A stretch of 64,000 nucleotides of DNA from Alisma plantago-aquatica (Eukaryota > Streptophyta > Magnoliopsida > Alismatales > Alismataceae). The stretch covers positions 525,907,303-525,971,302 of the forward strand of contig OY856409.1 of NCBI GenBank assembly GCA_963693085.1. The letters run 5' to 3'. Under the pieces are notes generated by a model, which saw nothing but the letters and a program-made list of their open reading frames with translations, made no database searches and was not told the origin of the DNA. Position numbers and translations under genes: made by a program. Each line of letters starts with the position of its first letter. The stretch's first letter is position 1. Positions 14,430-23,949 of the stretch are shown piece by piece.

Positions 14430-17400
14430 TGTAACAATTTTGCTCCTATTTAGTAGGTAATTGAGGATTAGAAGATACTAAGTTAATTTTATATGTTTTG
14501 TGTCTTTTCATAATTCAATATGGATTCAATTTATATATATATATATAATATTTCTAGTGTTTGTCAAAGAATTTTATTGTTTACTTCTTCAAATTAATGA
14601 ATCCTAGACCACAAATTGCTACAAGGTATAGCATTGGGATATAGGAATTGTTAAATAGAAACTTAGTGATAAACGGAACAATGTAGTATTGTACATCAAA
14701 TTTCCTTGTATTTTTTAGGATGAAAGGAAAACTTAGATATTGTAACTTTTGAATTTTTCCAAGACTTATTGGTCGGTCAAATTCCCAAGGACAAACTCAT
14801 CAAAATATTTTATATAAACTACAATATACATTTTGGTATTTGATTTTTAGTTATTTATTCATACTTAAAAAAATTTTTATCTTTCCAACTCTATTTTAGA
14901 CAACAAAAAATTTAAAAAAAATGGGCATATCTGAGTCATACCAAAATATTGCATCCACTGAGTTTCTTATTAGGAATAACTCAACCAATGACAAATTATA
15001 CTTTAAATAAAAGATGCAATGAAGAACTGGTTTGTAATTGTCCCAAGCACCTTAGTTGATCTATATGAGTAACCTAACACAATAGTATCTCTCATAATTC
15101 AACATTCCTTCCAAAAATGAATCCTATAGAGAGAGGGGAATCAAAAGGATATCTTTATAATCTTATTTTCTTTATTTTTCTCTCCAATCTCCATTTTTAA
15201 GGTTAGTAAGTAGAAAGGAGGAAAAAAATTAACTATTTCTCAAAGTTTGATTGGTATTCAAAAAGATCATTTATTGGGCTATATTTTGAGGTGTTTATAA
15301 CCTTAGTTTAGTGGGTAGAAGAATCTTTTAGTAAGTTTCACTAAAGTAGATATATCTTCTTCAAAATTATTATTTTATCCATAAATGATGGTAAACATAA
15401 TGTTATGTACTTCATATATATTGATAGGACCTCTATTTCGTTCTCAAAACATTATTAAACAATTTCTAAATGATAAAATAGCTACAAAAGTACATATCTA
15501 TTAATTATTAGAGAATTTACAAACTAAGTTTAGACTTTTCTAAGTATCTGAATTTCTGGAGGTTTGGGGTGTTTGAACAAAAGTGTAGCTGAAACTCAGA
15601 GAAATACTAATGTGGTCCTGCTTATGTGATCAGTGGTGCAAATGGACATGTTTGATAAATTTTAATTGATATCTAGATAAGTTTGAGTTTCTGGTTTATA
15701 CAATACATATCTAGTAAAAAGTAAGCAACTAAAAATGAAAACCCAGTTTAGTATGCTTCTAAAATCATAAATGTCTTATTCCATAGTAAATGCTTGACTT
15801 AAGTGATTTACATGATAATTTGGGATTTTATTAATTACTATTTTATATACATATAATTTTTTGACTATGTGATTTGGAAATTCTAGTTTTTATTCTTGCC
15901 ACAAAATGACTGACTTTATATGCTACTATAGTAAATATAAGTGACATCCCTGTATTAGAGATTCAATTGATTTTATACATAAATATGAGAAATGTTGAAT
16001 GGGAATGACAATAGCATTAGAATTTTCTTTTTCTTTTTCAATATATGAGAAATATTATATGTGAATGAGCCATGAGAAACTCTTAAAGGAAGGATAATCA
16101 ATAAATCAAGCATCTATTTCAGTATTACCAAGTTTAGCTCAATAATCTAAGTAGTTATCAAAATACAGAAAGAAAAGAGGTCACTCTAAGAGAAAGATGT
16201 AATTTGAACATATAATAGTACTAAATGCCTTGAACACTGTGAAACCCATCCTTGTAGGGGTACAGTGGGAAGGGTGAAGCAAGATATGGACCATAATATA
16301 TAGTAATTAGTAGCATGGATACGAAGATAGAAAGTGTCCAACACCATCTAACTAGGTGTTGGTGGTACTTCAGTTCAATAGAGTATCCAATAAAACTGGA
16401 GATCTTGATGGTACTAGTTCAGTTTAGTAGGGATACTAAATGATATTGATGATTCCAATGGTATCCAAGACCATTGGAGTATATTTCCCTTATGGACCTA
16501 CTCCTTCTGGAAGTTACTCCACACTATGTACTAGCCCTTTGTGGAACCATATTACATGGAGTAAGAGGCTTTATCACCTAGAGGCACCCCTTCTAAGTAC
16601 CTAGGACAAGGGGCTATAGTTTTATGGATGTTATCTAGTGCTGCTAGGATTTATAAGGAAACCTCAATGCACACCAAGAAGTTACTAGTAGTCTTAATCT
16701 GTCAACTTAACCTTCAAACTTGCACACTAAGTCACATGGTGGTGGTTTTCACTTTGATAGTATGGTTTAAGTGAGTTCAGGGGAAAAGTAAAAAAGAAAT
16801 ATAATTTAGTTCAGTTAGGTTTTAAAAAGACTTCACTTTGTTATTTCAGTTGGTTATGTTTAGTTGGTCAGCATAGTAGTATTCAACTGAGTAGTCAAGT
16901 CAATTTAAAGTTTGTGGAATATTAGAGAAAGAAGATGAAATGTTTTTATATTTTCATATTTCTAGTGATGCATGATATAGTTTTATTTATAAATTTTGAC
17001 ATAGCTAGTTTTTTAATTTGCATTAGTAACTTCTTTTTAGTTCAATTAAGTAAGAATCTAAATGCATTCTATAGTGCTTTAGGTTATTTTATCATTTGAG
17101 TGATTCACTATGCTTGTAGCTTGCCCCTCTACAAATTTCTTTTTAGGAAAACCATGTGATTTGAAGGTGTCCATGCATCAGAGTAGATCCTCCAAAAGAA
17201 TGAAGTATCAATTAGTTAAGTTCTATTGGTCTCTACTACTCTAGGTCCCTGTTAGGAAAAAAGAGAGTTTTAAATTATTATTTGAAAAAAAATATTGTAT
17301 ACATAGTATGTATGTAATTTTCAAGACTTGTTGATATGGAAGTGTGATATTTAGTATAAATGTTTTTCCATGCATCATTATGAATGAAACTTGATAAAAG

Positions 17401-17568
17401 GAATCAAATCTCAATTTTTTATTCAAAGTTAGTTCATGTGAGTGAATGGGAGAAACCCAAGCATTTGAAACCAAAAAATAGTTAACAGTGATGTTTAATA
17501 TTATGTTTATTGTTCGGTTTATACCCTAATCTCAATATTAATGATTATTGTCAGATGCGGGTGTAACA
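14430..17568 (+). repeat. 3' LTR of the old gypsy-like element
   Basis: It begins TGTAAC after the purine-rich tract and ends GTGTAACA, so it has TG...CA ends. It matches 4328-7123 through most of its length but is about 340 bases longer because of indels. By eye the two copies differ much more than the LTR pairs of the downstream elements, so this insertion looks the oldest in the window. Confidence 0.6.
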
Positions 17569-17661
17569 TGGATGTTGAGGAAAACATATGAGGTATACCC
17601 AAGGTACATTCCACTATTTATTTATTTTTTTATTGAGGATGTATTACATTGAGGGATTGTA

Positions 17662-17841
17662 GCCAAGATCTATGACATCCTTTTGATTGAGAATTATAAT
17701 ACTATCCAATTTCACTTTTCTTTTGGTGAGTTGGCCATCACACCTAGTGAGTTTATTGGAATCAATGGGTTAGCTTTCAGTGGTGTCCATAGCAATTTTA
17801 TCGATAGAGCCTTTGGTTTTGAGCATTTATGGTTAAGTTGA
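17662..17841 (+). pseudogene. Plant mobile domain (PMD)-like fragment
   Basis: This 60-codon open stretch contains TIQFHFSFGELAITPSEF followed by GINGLAFSG. That resembles the 'FHFPFGE(M/L)TITPxDFxxxTGL' signature of the plant mobile domain, found in host MAIN-like proteins and in several plant transposons. It ends at a TGA, and no confident continuation follows, although 18080-18210 may be more of the same gene in other frames. It lies between the old gypsy-like element and the Sirevirus 5' LTR and may be part of a third, mostly lost element. I cannot tell whether it came from a host gene or a transposon. Confidence 0.45.
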
Positions 17842-18770
17842 TTTGTATATAACCATATAAGGTTATCATGGCTTCAAAGTATGAATTCAAGTATACATGG
17901 ATATGCAAGGCATTTTTTGTGAAAAATGAGCGAATGGGTGTGAGTTCTCCACATTTTTCTACTTTACGAGTCAGTGCATTTCTATTTATGTCGGTAATTA
18001 GTTGTATCTTCATTCTAACATTGGGAATAGAGGAGAAAATGGTTGATTCTCGTATCTCATGAATATGAAGTAAATTCCTTCCTTTGACTGGGGTGGAGAT
18101 GTGTGTTCCCACCTAGTGATATACATGAGGAGGTGTCTTGTTGGTGACGTCTCCTCAAGGGTAACTTCATGGGATACAAAGAGCTTTGTAGGATTCATGG
18201 CCCTATTAGAGGATAGATTTTCTTTTTGTTTTCTTCTCCACTTTTGATGTTTTTATGATAAATTTATAAGATCTTAACTTTACAAATTGAGGATATGAGC
18301 ATTCTGGCTCAATAGACTTGTTACTGGTCCTTGGGGTTATCTCCATGATTCTCTTCCCATTGTTTCCACTGGTCTAAGAATAAAAGTCAAGTTATTTACT
18401 AAAAGTATAGAGAAGAACTAGAGAGAATGTCAATTGGAGTTGTTGTTGACTTGAGAGTTATACATTGTCCATATTTTGATAATAACTTAACCATCCCATT
18501 CATATATATCTAATATGTTTGTTTAGGATTAATTTCAGGTATTAGGCACATAAAAAGGATCAAATTCACTAAGCCCTAGCTTGTCCAAGTTCAAGTCAAA
18601 AGCAATGCAAATGCACTTTTGTGAAAAACATTCCAAACCACCATAGAATATTTTTGTAATCATTTGTATTGATGATATGACTTGTAAATAAGATGAGAAA
18701 AAATCATGGACACTTAATTCAATAGTTTGATCACTTAAAAATCATTTTGGAAAATTTGTCACAACAAATT

Positions 18771-18990
18771 AATCGATCGAGTTTGAATCTTGATCGATTA
18801 GTGATAGATTTTTGGAAATGATTGGATCAGTCGAGTTGTACACTCACTGAACTCAACCGACCAAATTTCTGACTAAAGTTCATTTTAGGTGATCGGTCAA
18901 GTTACCCCAGGAAAAACTCAACTGATACTTTGAAAATTGGTTTTGTCAGATAGTGGATCGGTCAAGTTACCTTTATTGAAACTTGACTGA
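18771..18990. repeat. Array of TCGRTCRAGTT-like motifs in the LTR promoter region
   Basis: Direct and inverted variants of one short motif recur: ATCGATCGAGTT (18773), TGATCGATTAG (18791), GATCAGTCGAGTT (18825), AACTCAACCGACC (18850, inverse), GATCGGTCAAGTT (18891) and GGATCGGTCAAGTT (18956). The same series is in the 3' LTR at about 44290-44500. Sireviruses are known to carry repeated palindrome-like CG-containing motifs in their LTR promoters, and this array is of that kind. Any protein binding is unknown. Confidence 0.65.
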
Positions 18991-19129
18991 ATGCATTGTA
19001 TGGAAAATGTAGAAAAAATGATTTCAACCATCAGAGAGTTGTTAGAAATGAAAAAAGATTTGTTGCAAGCTGTAAAATAGCTATTTTTCATTCTTAATTG
19101 ATCCCACACTCAAAGGAACACCCCCAATC

Positions 19130-19139
19130 TATAAATAGG
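19130..19139 (+). promoter_or_regulatory. TATA box of the Sirevirus 5' LTR
   Basis: TATAAATAGG lies 305 bases downstream of the start of the first LTR motif of the upstream array's flank and well inside the LTR. The same string is kept in the 3' LTR at 44653-44662. It would place transcription start about 30 bases on. Confidence 0.7.
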
Positions 19140-19917
19140 ACCTCTTGGAGTTCATTCCAAGGTTGATCATTCATTCTATCTTTGGTCCTTGCTATAGTTG
19201 TGTGTGCTAAAACCCTTTGAGCCCCTTTCACTCTCTCTCTCTCATTAACAAAGCATTTCGTGATTGTGAGTGAGTTAGGCATGTTGTAAGAGAGATACCC
19301 CATTGTTACCTTGTAAAGCTCTCCACCTTTCCACTTCCTAATACCCTTTCTCAAAGAGAAAAGGCTGAAGTGATTTTCTCTGAGTGAAGGATGAGTTATT
19401 GCTCTTATTCGAGGCTGAAGAAGGTGTGAAGATCTTCTCAAATTGAAGGATAAGTACAAGGTGGAAGATCCAAGGGTCTTGGTGGGTAAATCCTGAAGGT
19501 TGAAGACTTGTTGCAAGGAGGAGATGTCCTAGGAGAAGGTATCAAGTTGCTTGTAAGAGTGGGTAAGATATTTTGTGAGGTAGAAGACTGACTCTTAGAT
19601 AGGTAAGCCCTTAGATGTAAGGTGGTTTGCTTGTATGTATTATAATGGACTATAAGTATACATGGATTGCAAAGTCCTAGAGGTTGACCTCTATAGGTAG
19701 TGGACTCACAATCTCCTAGTTTTGAGATTGGAACCACTGTAAACACCTTGTCCAAGTGTTTGTTTCAATCTCACTCATCTTTTCTATGCTTGTTTAGATA
19801 GGACCTCAACTTGACTTTTAGCATTTGGTTTCAATTGATATAATTTGAAGGTCGAACTATTCTTGTGCAAGTTTTGAACATCTATTCACCCCCTTCTAGA
19901 TCCCTAGATCCAACAAG

Positions 19918-19928
19918 TGGTATCAAAG
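19918..19928 (+). other. Primer-binding site of the Sirevirus (initiator tRNA-Met)
   Basis: TGGTATCAAAG begins two bases after the LTR end ATCCAACA. It matches the initiator tRNA-Met primer site used by plant copia elements. Confidence 0.8.
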
Positions 19929-19967
19929 TAAGGGTCTTCTACAACAAATCTCCTATGAGATGAGAAG

Positions 19968-20629
19968 ATGGGTGAGAATCTTCTTGGTTCCCTCAACCTA
20001 GAGGGATGCTTCTCCATCCATCCCCTAGACTTCAATGACACCAAATTCCACTATTGGAAGCGGCAGATGTAATTTTACATTCAAGGAATGAACTTTGATA
20101 TGTGGAAAGTTATGATTGCACCATACAAGGAGCCAACCGGAGCTACTTGGGATGAAGTAGCTCTAAAGAATGCACAACTCAATGCCAAAGAAATTAGCAT
20201 CCTCTATGCAACCCTCACTCCTTCCTAGTTCAACCACATATCCTCATGGCTAACAACCTATGATATATGGACAAGTTGTGCATCACCTATGAAGGCACAA
20301 AGCAAATGAAGGAGGCAAATATCTACATGTTGAATAGCCTCCTAGAGAACTTCAAGATGAGGAAGAAAGTAAGAGTTGTTGAGATGTACTCAAGACTCAA
20401 CATCATCAAAAACGTCATAGATGCTTTGGGACATACTTTGGATAGAGGAGAAATCAACTCAAAGATCTTAAGATCTTTTCAAACGAGATGGGAGTCAAAG
20501 GTGGCCTCCATTGAAGAAGTAAAAAGTCTTGTTGATCTTCCCATTGAGGAGCTTATTGGAAATCTACAAGCTCATGAGACATGACTTAACAATCAAGAAG
20601 AAAAAGAATCATGTAAGATCAAAGATAGT
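19968..20629 (+). pseudogene. Sirevirus gag, N-terminal part (broken)
   Basis: From the ATG at 19968 the frame reads like copia-type gag (UBN2 family), the capsid-forming polyprotein. Recognisable parts are KFHYWKRQM, then GATWDEVALKNAQLNAKEIS, then TYDIWTSC. In-frame stops occur at 20070 and 20226. The reading shifts by one base near 20270, after which 20267-20584 stays open with KILRSFQTRWESKVASIEE and DLPIEELIGNLQAHE, again typical gag. The reading is then cut by insertion A, and gag resumes at 23566. Confidence 0.8.
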
Positions 20630-21748
20630 CTGGTAACCTAGGTTTTAGGATTTTGATGACTAATATAACATTTAAAGTCATGGTTGGAGTAAAATGTTTA
20701 AATGTTGTACCTCAAGACGTGATGTGGTCATATAATGGAAGTTGAGCTTGTTTGATAATGAGTGATTGGTATTTCATGTTTAGACACTTATTTTTGAGGT
20801 TATTTGAGGAATTTAGTTTCATGGCCACATGTTAGAATTATGATTCCAAACTCGTTACTAAGATATATTATGTGAGGAGGAACCTATGTCACAATTTTAA
20901 TCCTATTTGATAGTTGATACGAGGTTGCATAAGCCTTAGCTAATATGGTTGATTCATTTTAAATTTGATGTCCTTCACAAGTATATGTCATGCTGGCTAG
21001 TTATGCTCAAATCATTCCATACCCCCGACCATCACGGGAGGAAGGGGAAACAAATCTATAGATACCAACCCAAACCACCATGTCAAACAAATCCCTTACA
21101 TGCATTCCCTTTTATCTCTTCAGATCTGAACTTCTAGGAGCTCTCCAACAAACCCATCTCTATTGGAACACAGATGGTTGAGGAGATAACTATTTCCGAA
21201 TTCCTACAACAGAAGTGCCCTAATAGAGGCATAAAGAAGCATTGATGCCACTACAGCTACTAGAAGGGGATCGAAGGTCTAAACCGTCTTGAGTGGATTA
21301 GAAGATTGCGACTTGGCCATTTGTCCCATAAACAAGTATAAATGATTTTCCTTGCGTTGAATCCCAGTAGTCCTAGCTATTTCAAATTGGCTGCCATCAG
21401 ATTGAGGAGGCCTCAAAGAAGTCATACTAGGGCCAACCATGATGCGGGGAGGTGCTTGTATTCATATACTTCCTTCCTCCGACCTAGGGTTGTCGAAGAG
21501 CCACCATGATCTTGCTAAAGCTGCAGATGAGAAAAGCTTTGTTTTGTAGAGGAAACTGAGCACCTCCCATGTCGGGGAGATGACCACCTAGTCGGATTGG
21601 GACCCTCAGCTCTGTCTGAGGAGCCATGATGATGGTGTCTTACAATGAATGTCGGTGAGGTTGAGACACCAATATGCCTACGAGGAGGGTGCTCCCAGCT
21701 TGTGCCGAGAACCAAGCCTCTACACAATGACACTCACATAAGATGATT

Positions 21749-21920
21749 AGAGCTCATAGCTACCATAGAATCACATCAGATATTCCTCTCTAGAGCTCAT
21801 GGCTACCATGGCATCGTAGCAAGTCATCCTTGCCAGAGCTCATGGCTACCATGACGTCACAATAGATCTTCCTTACTGGAGCTCATGGCTTCAGTGACGC
21901 CATGACAAATTGTCTCCTGG
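21749..21920. repeat. 43-bp tandem repeat, four units
   Basis: Units start at 21749, 21792, 21835 and 21878, exactly 43 bases apart. Each begins with an (A/G)GAGCTCATGGCTACCATG-like core followed by a more variable tail. The array lies inside insertion A, in its G+C-richer part, as minisatellites within plant LTRs often do. Confidence 0.85.
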
Positions 21921-22878
21921 AGTCGCGAACGGGGTAGATGAGAGGGGCGACCAGTCAAGGACCCTTGACTCACCTCTAAACTGGCCAGTCCACTAGGGCC
22001 AGTAGATCGAGTGACATCGTTTAGGGCTATGTGGCATGTATCTAGGCCCCTATGCAGGGATTCGACGGCTAGTATTTTCATGAAAAAGGTAAATATCTTA
22101 ATTAATGTCTAGATCTTAGAAAAGCAATAGAAAACGGATCCCTTAGCCAATAAATCCCCCCCCCCAAAAAATCCCAAGATCTATAAAAATGCCCTCTTTC
22201 TTATGAAATCTCTAGATTAGACTTTTAGTACATAATTGTTGGTGATATTTAGTTTAGTTTATAATACTCCTTTATGGGCTTCATATAATTAGAATAAATA
22301 CTATCCAACTGATATAAAATCCTAGAATATTCCTTTTGAGCCCCAATATTGTAAAGATAATATATGTTGACTCAAATCATAGTGTTATTGATGCATAGTA
22401 GACTTTTTCGAATTATTGCAGATTTAGATGCTTTATACCTCATATAATTCTAGAAAATAGAGCAATCATCAGAAAAATACGAAATTTGAACCAGACCTCT
22501 AATGTGACCTCATGATCAGTGTAAAAATATTAGATACCATCCTAAGATTAGATGGAACCTAGATTTGTCCAAACCCTATTCAGGACCTAAATATCATTAA
22601 TAGCAGTGAACCTTATTTTAGCGATGGTTAATGTCTATTAATCAGGTGATGAATAATGGTCTAGATGATAAAGGATAAATAAGAATCTATGAACTCAGGT
22701 ACGTGGTCTTTATTAAGTATAAGACTAGTTTTCTTTTGGTTATTATGATATGGTGTACCTTGTGTGAAACTACTTGCTTATACCTTGTTGATTGAACTAC
22801 TGTACTATATGCTTTGCCAAAACTTAATGAAACATAAAAGGACATTTTGATGAGTTGTAGCTACTAGTATACATGGCC

Positions 22879-22970
22879 CAATATGGATGTATGTTGCCTA
22901 ACATGGATGTATGATCAATTTTCCATGTTAGATGTATGTTGAAATATTTTTTCCCATACTGGATGTATGA
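22879..22970. repeat. Interspersed GGATGTATG repeats
   Basis: The string (T)GGATGTATG or GATGTATG recurs four times (ATATGGATGTATG, ACATGGATGTATG, TTAGATGTATG, ACTGGATGTATG) at irregular 20-35 base spacing within insertion A. It looks like a worn short-period repeat. Confidence 0.6.
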
Positions 22971-23565
22971 TAAGTGCTTATAAAATTGTAGTACAACTGC
23001 ATCTAAAGAAATGTATAAAAGAGGTGTTTACCTAATTTTCTGCCTTAAGCAATGGTTTTCTTTTCTTTCTTCTTTCTTTAAGTATTTCCATATATGCAAC
23101 CATACTATTGTATCTTTTACCATGTACCAACTTTTGTTGATGATTTGTGTTTCTCATATTTTCTAGGTACAAGGAAAAAATACAACACTTCAAAGTACCT
23201 GAAGCCAACAAATAAATGGACATGGAGGATAGATTAGTTAGATTTTCATTCTTATCTTTTTTTTAGTTAGATAGTTTCTTATTCTACTAGATGATGTTTA
23301 GGATGTTCTAAATTCTATGAATTTCCTTTTATAGAACTATTCACTTCCTCTATCCAGAATAATATGTATGGCTATATTTATTCAAAATGGATGATTGTTT
23401 GTGTGGGTCTACAATGATGTTGTGAACAATGATCTGGCTCATTTTTATGTTTTGGTTGACTACCACAATCTATTATATTTTCCCTTTTGACATCTTTAGA
23501 TATGAGTGCACGCATACGAATGTCACTAAGGAAAGTAAATAGAAATTGGGGTCATCACAGATAGT

Positions 23566-23934
23566 GCCTTCAAAGCTCAAGTGGAGACTCTCATTCTTCA
23601 ACTTGCTTGCCAGACCTCTCCCTCCTGCTCTAGTGAATATGATGGTCATAGTGAGCATGAAGAAAACTTCTCCAAGGGAAAGCACTTCAAAGGGAAGAAA
23701 TCTTCTTCATCCACTCTAAGGTTCTACAAGTGTGGTAAAAGAGGACACTACATGAGTGAATGTCCTAAGGATAGAAATTCACACCACAAGCAAATATCCA
23801 AGAAGGAGGAAGAGTACAAGAAAGATAGAAAATACAACATGACAGACAAGAAGGAGAGGAGGCACAAAGATGTAGCTCATGCATATTGGGAAGGATCATC
23901 CTCTAGTGACTCAAGCTTTGATGAATATGGATAA
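23566..23934 (+). pseudogene. Sirevirus gag, C-terminal part with zinc knuckle
   Basis: Gag resumes directly after insertion A in an open frame to 23934. It contains a nucleocapsid-type zinc knuckle reading FYKCGKRGHYMSECPKD. The usual C-x2-C-x4-H-x4-C knuckle has its first cysteine replaced by phenylalanine (TTC for TGC), so this copy would not bind zinc normally. A lysine- and serine-rich tail follows (ERRHKDVAHAYWEGSSSSDS). The knuckle normally binds RNA during particle assembly. Confidence 0.8.
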
Positions 23935-23949
23935 AGCCACCTTGCACTC

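Larger units (their letters stand above)
4328..17568 (+). mobile_element. Old gypsy-like LTR retrotransposon with long LTRs
   Basis: Two long segments about 10 kb apart (4328-7123 and 14430-17568) align along their length in the same orientation, with many substitutions and indels. The left copy is followed by a primer-binding-site match to initiator tRNA-Met (TGGTATCAAAAC, 7127-7138). The right copy is preceded by a purine-rich stretch at 14401-14429, starts TGTAAC and ends TAACA. That is the layout of a plant Ty3-gypsy element with LTRs near 3 kb. No gag or pol frame is recognisable in the 7.3-kb interior, which holds only a LINE fragment. I see no target-site duplication, as expected for a badly decayed copy. 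Calling it gypsy rests on LTR length and on the purine-rich/TGTAAC junction; the superfamily is inferred, not proven. Confidence 0.6.
18444..19915 (+). repeat. 5' LTR of the Sirevirus-like element
   Basis: It begins TGTTGACTTGAGAG and ends ATCCAACA, followed by AG and the primer site. It matches 43967-45425 throughout, at roughly nine bases in ten by eye. It holds a TATA box at 19130 and, upstream of it, a series of related TCGATCGAGTT/TCGGTCAAGTT motifs. Confidence 0.85.
20630..23559 (-). mobile_element. Insertion A: solo-LTR-like block within Sirevirus gag
   Basis: About 2.9 kb of unrelated sequence interrupts gag. AGATAGT occurs at both edges (20623-20629 and 23559-23565), consistent with a short target duplication. 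On the minus strand the block starts TGTGATGACCCC and ends GGTTACCA. That is a TG...CA pair, and its start is like many plant gypsy LTRs. No coding sequence was recognised, so a solo LTR left by recombination fits best. The exact duplication length is unclear because one extra C sits at the left edge. A different class of element cannot be excluded. Confidence 0.55.
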
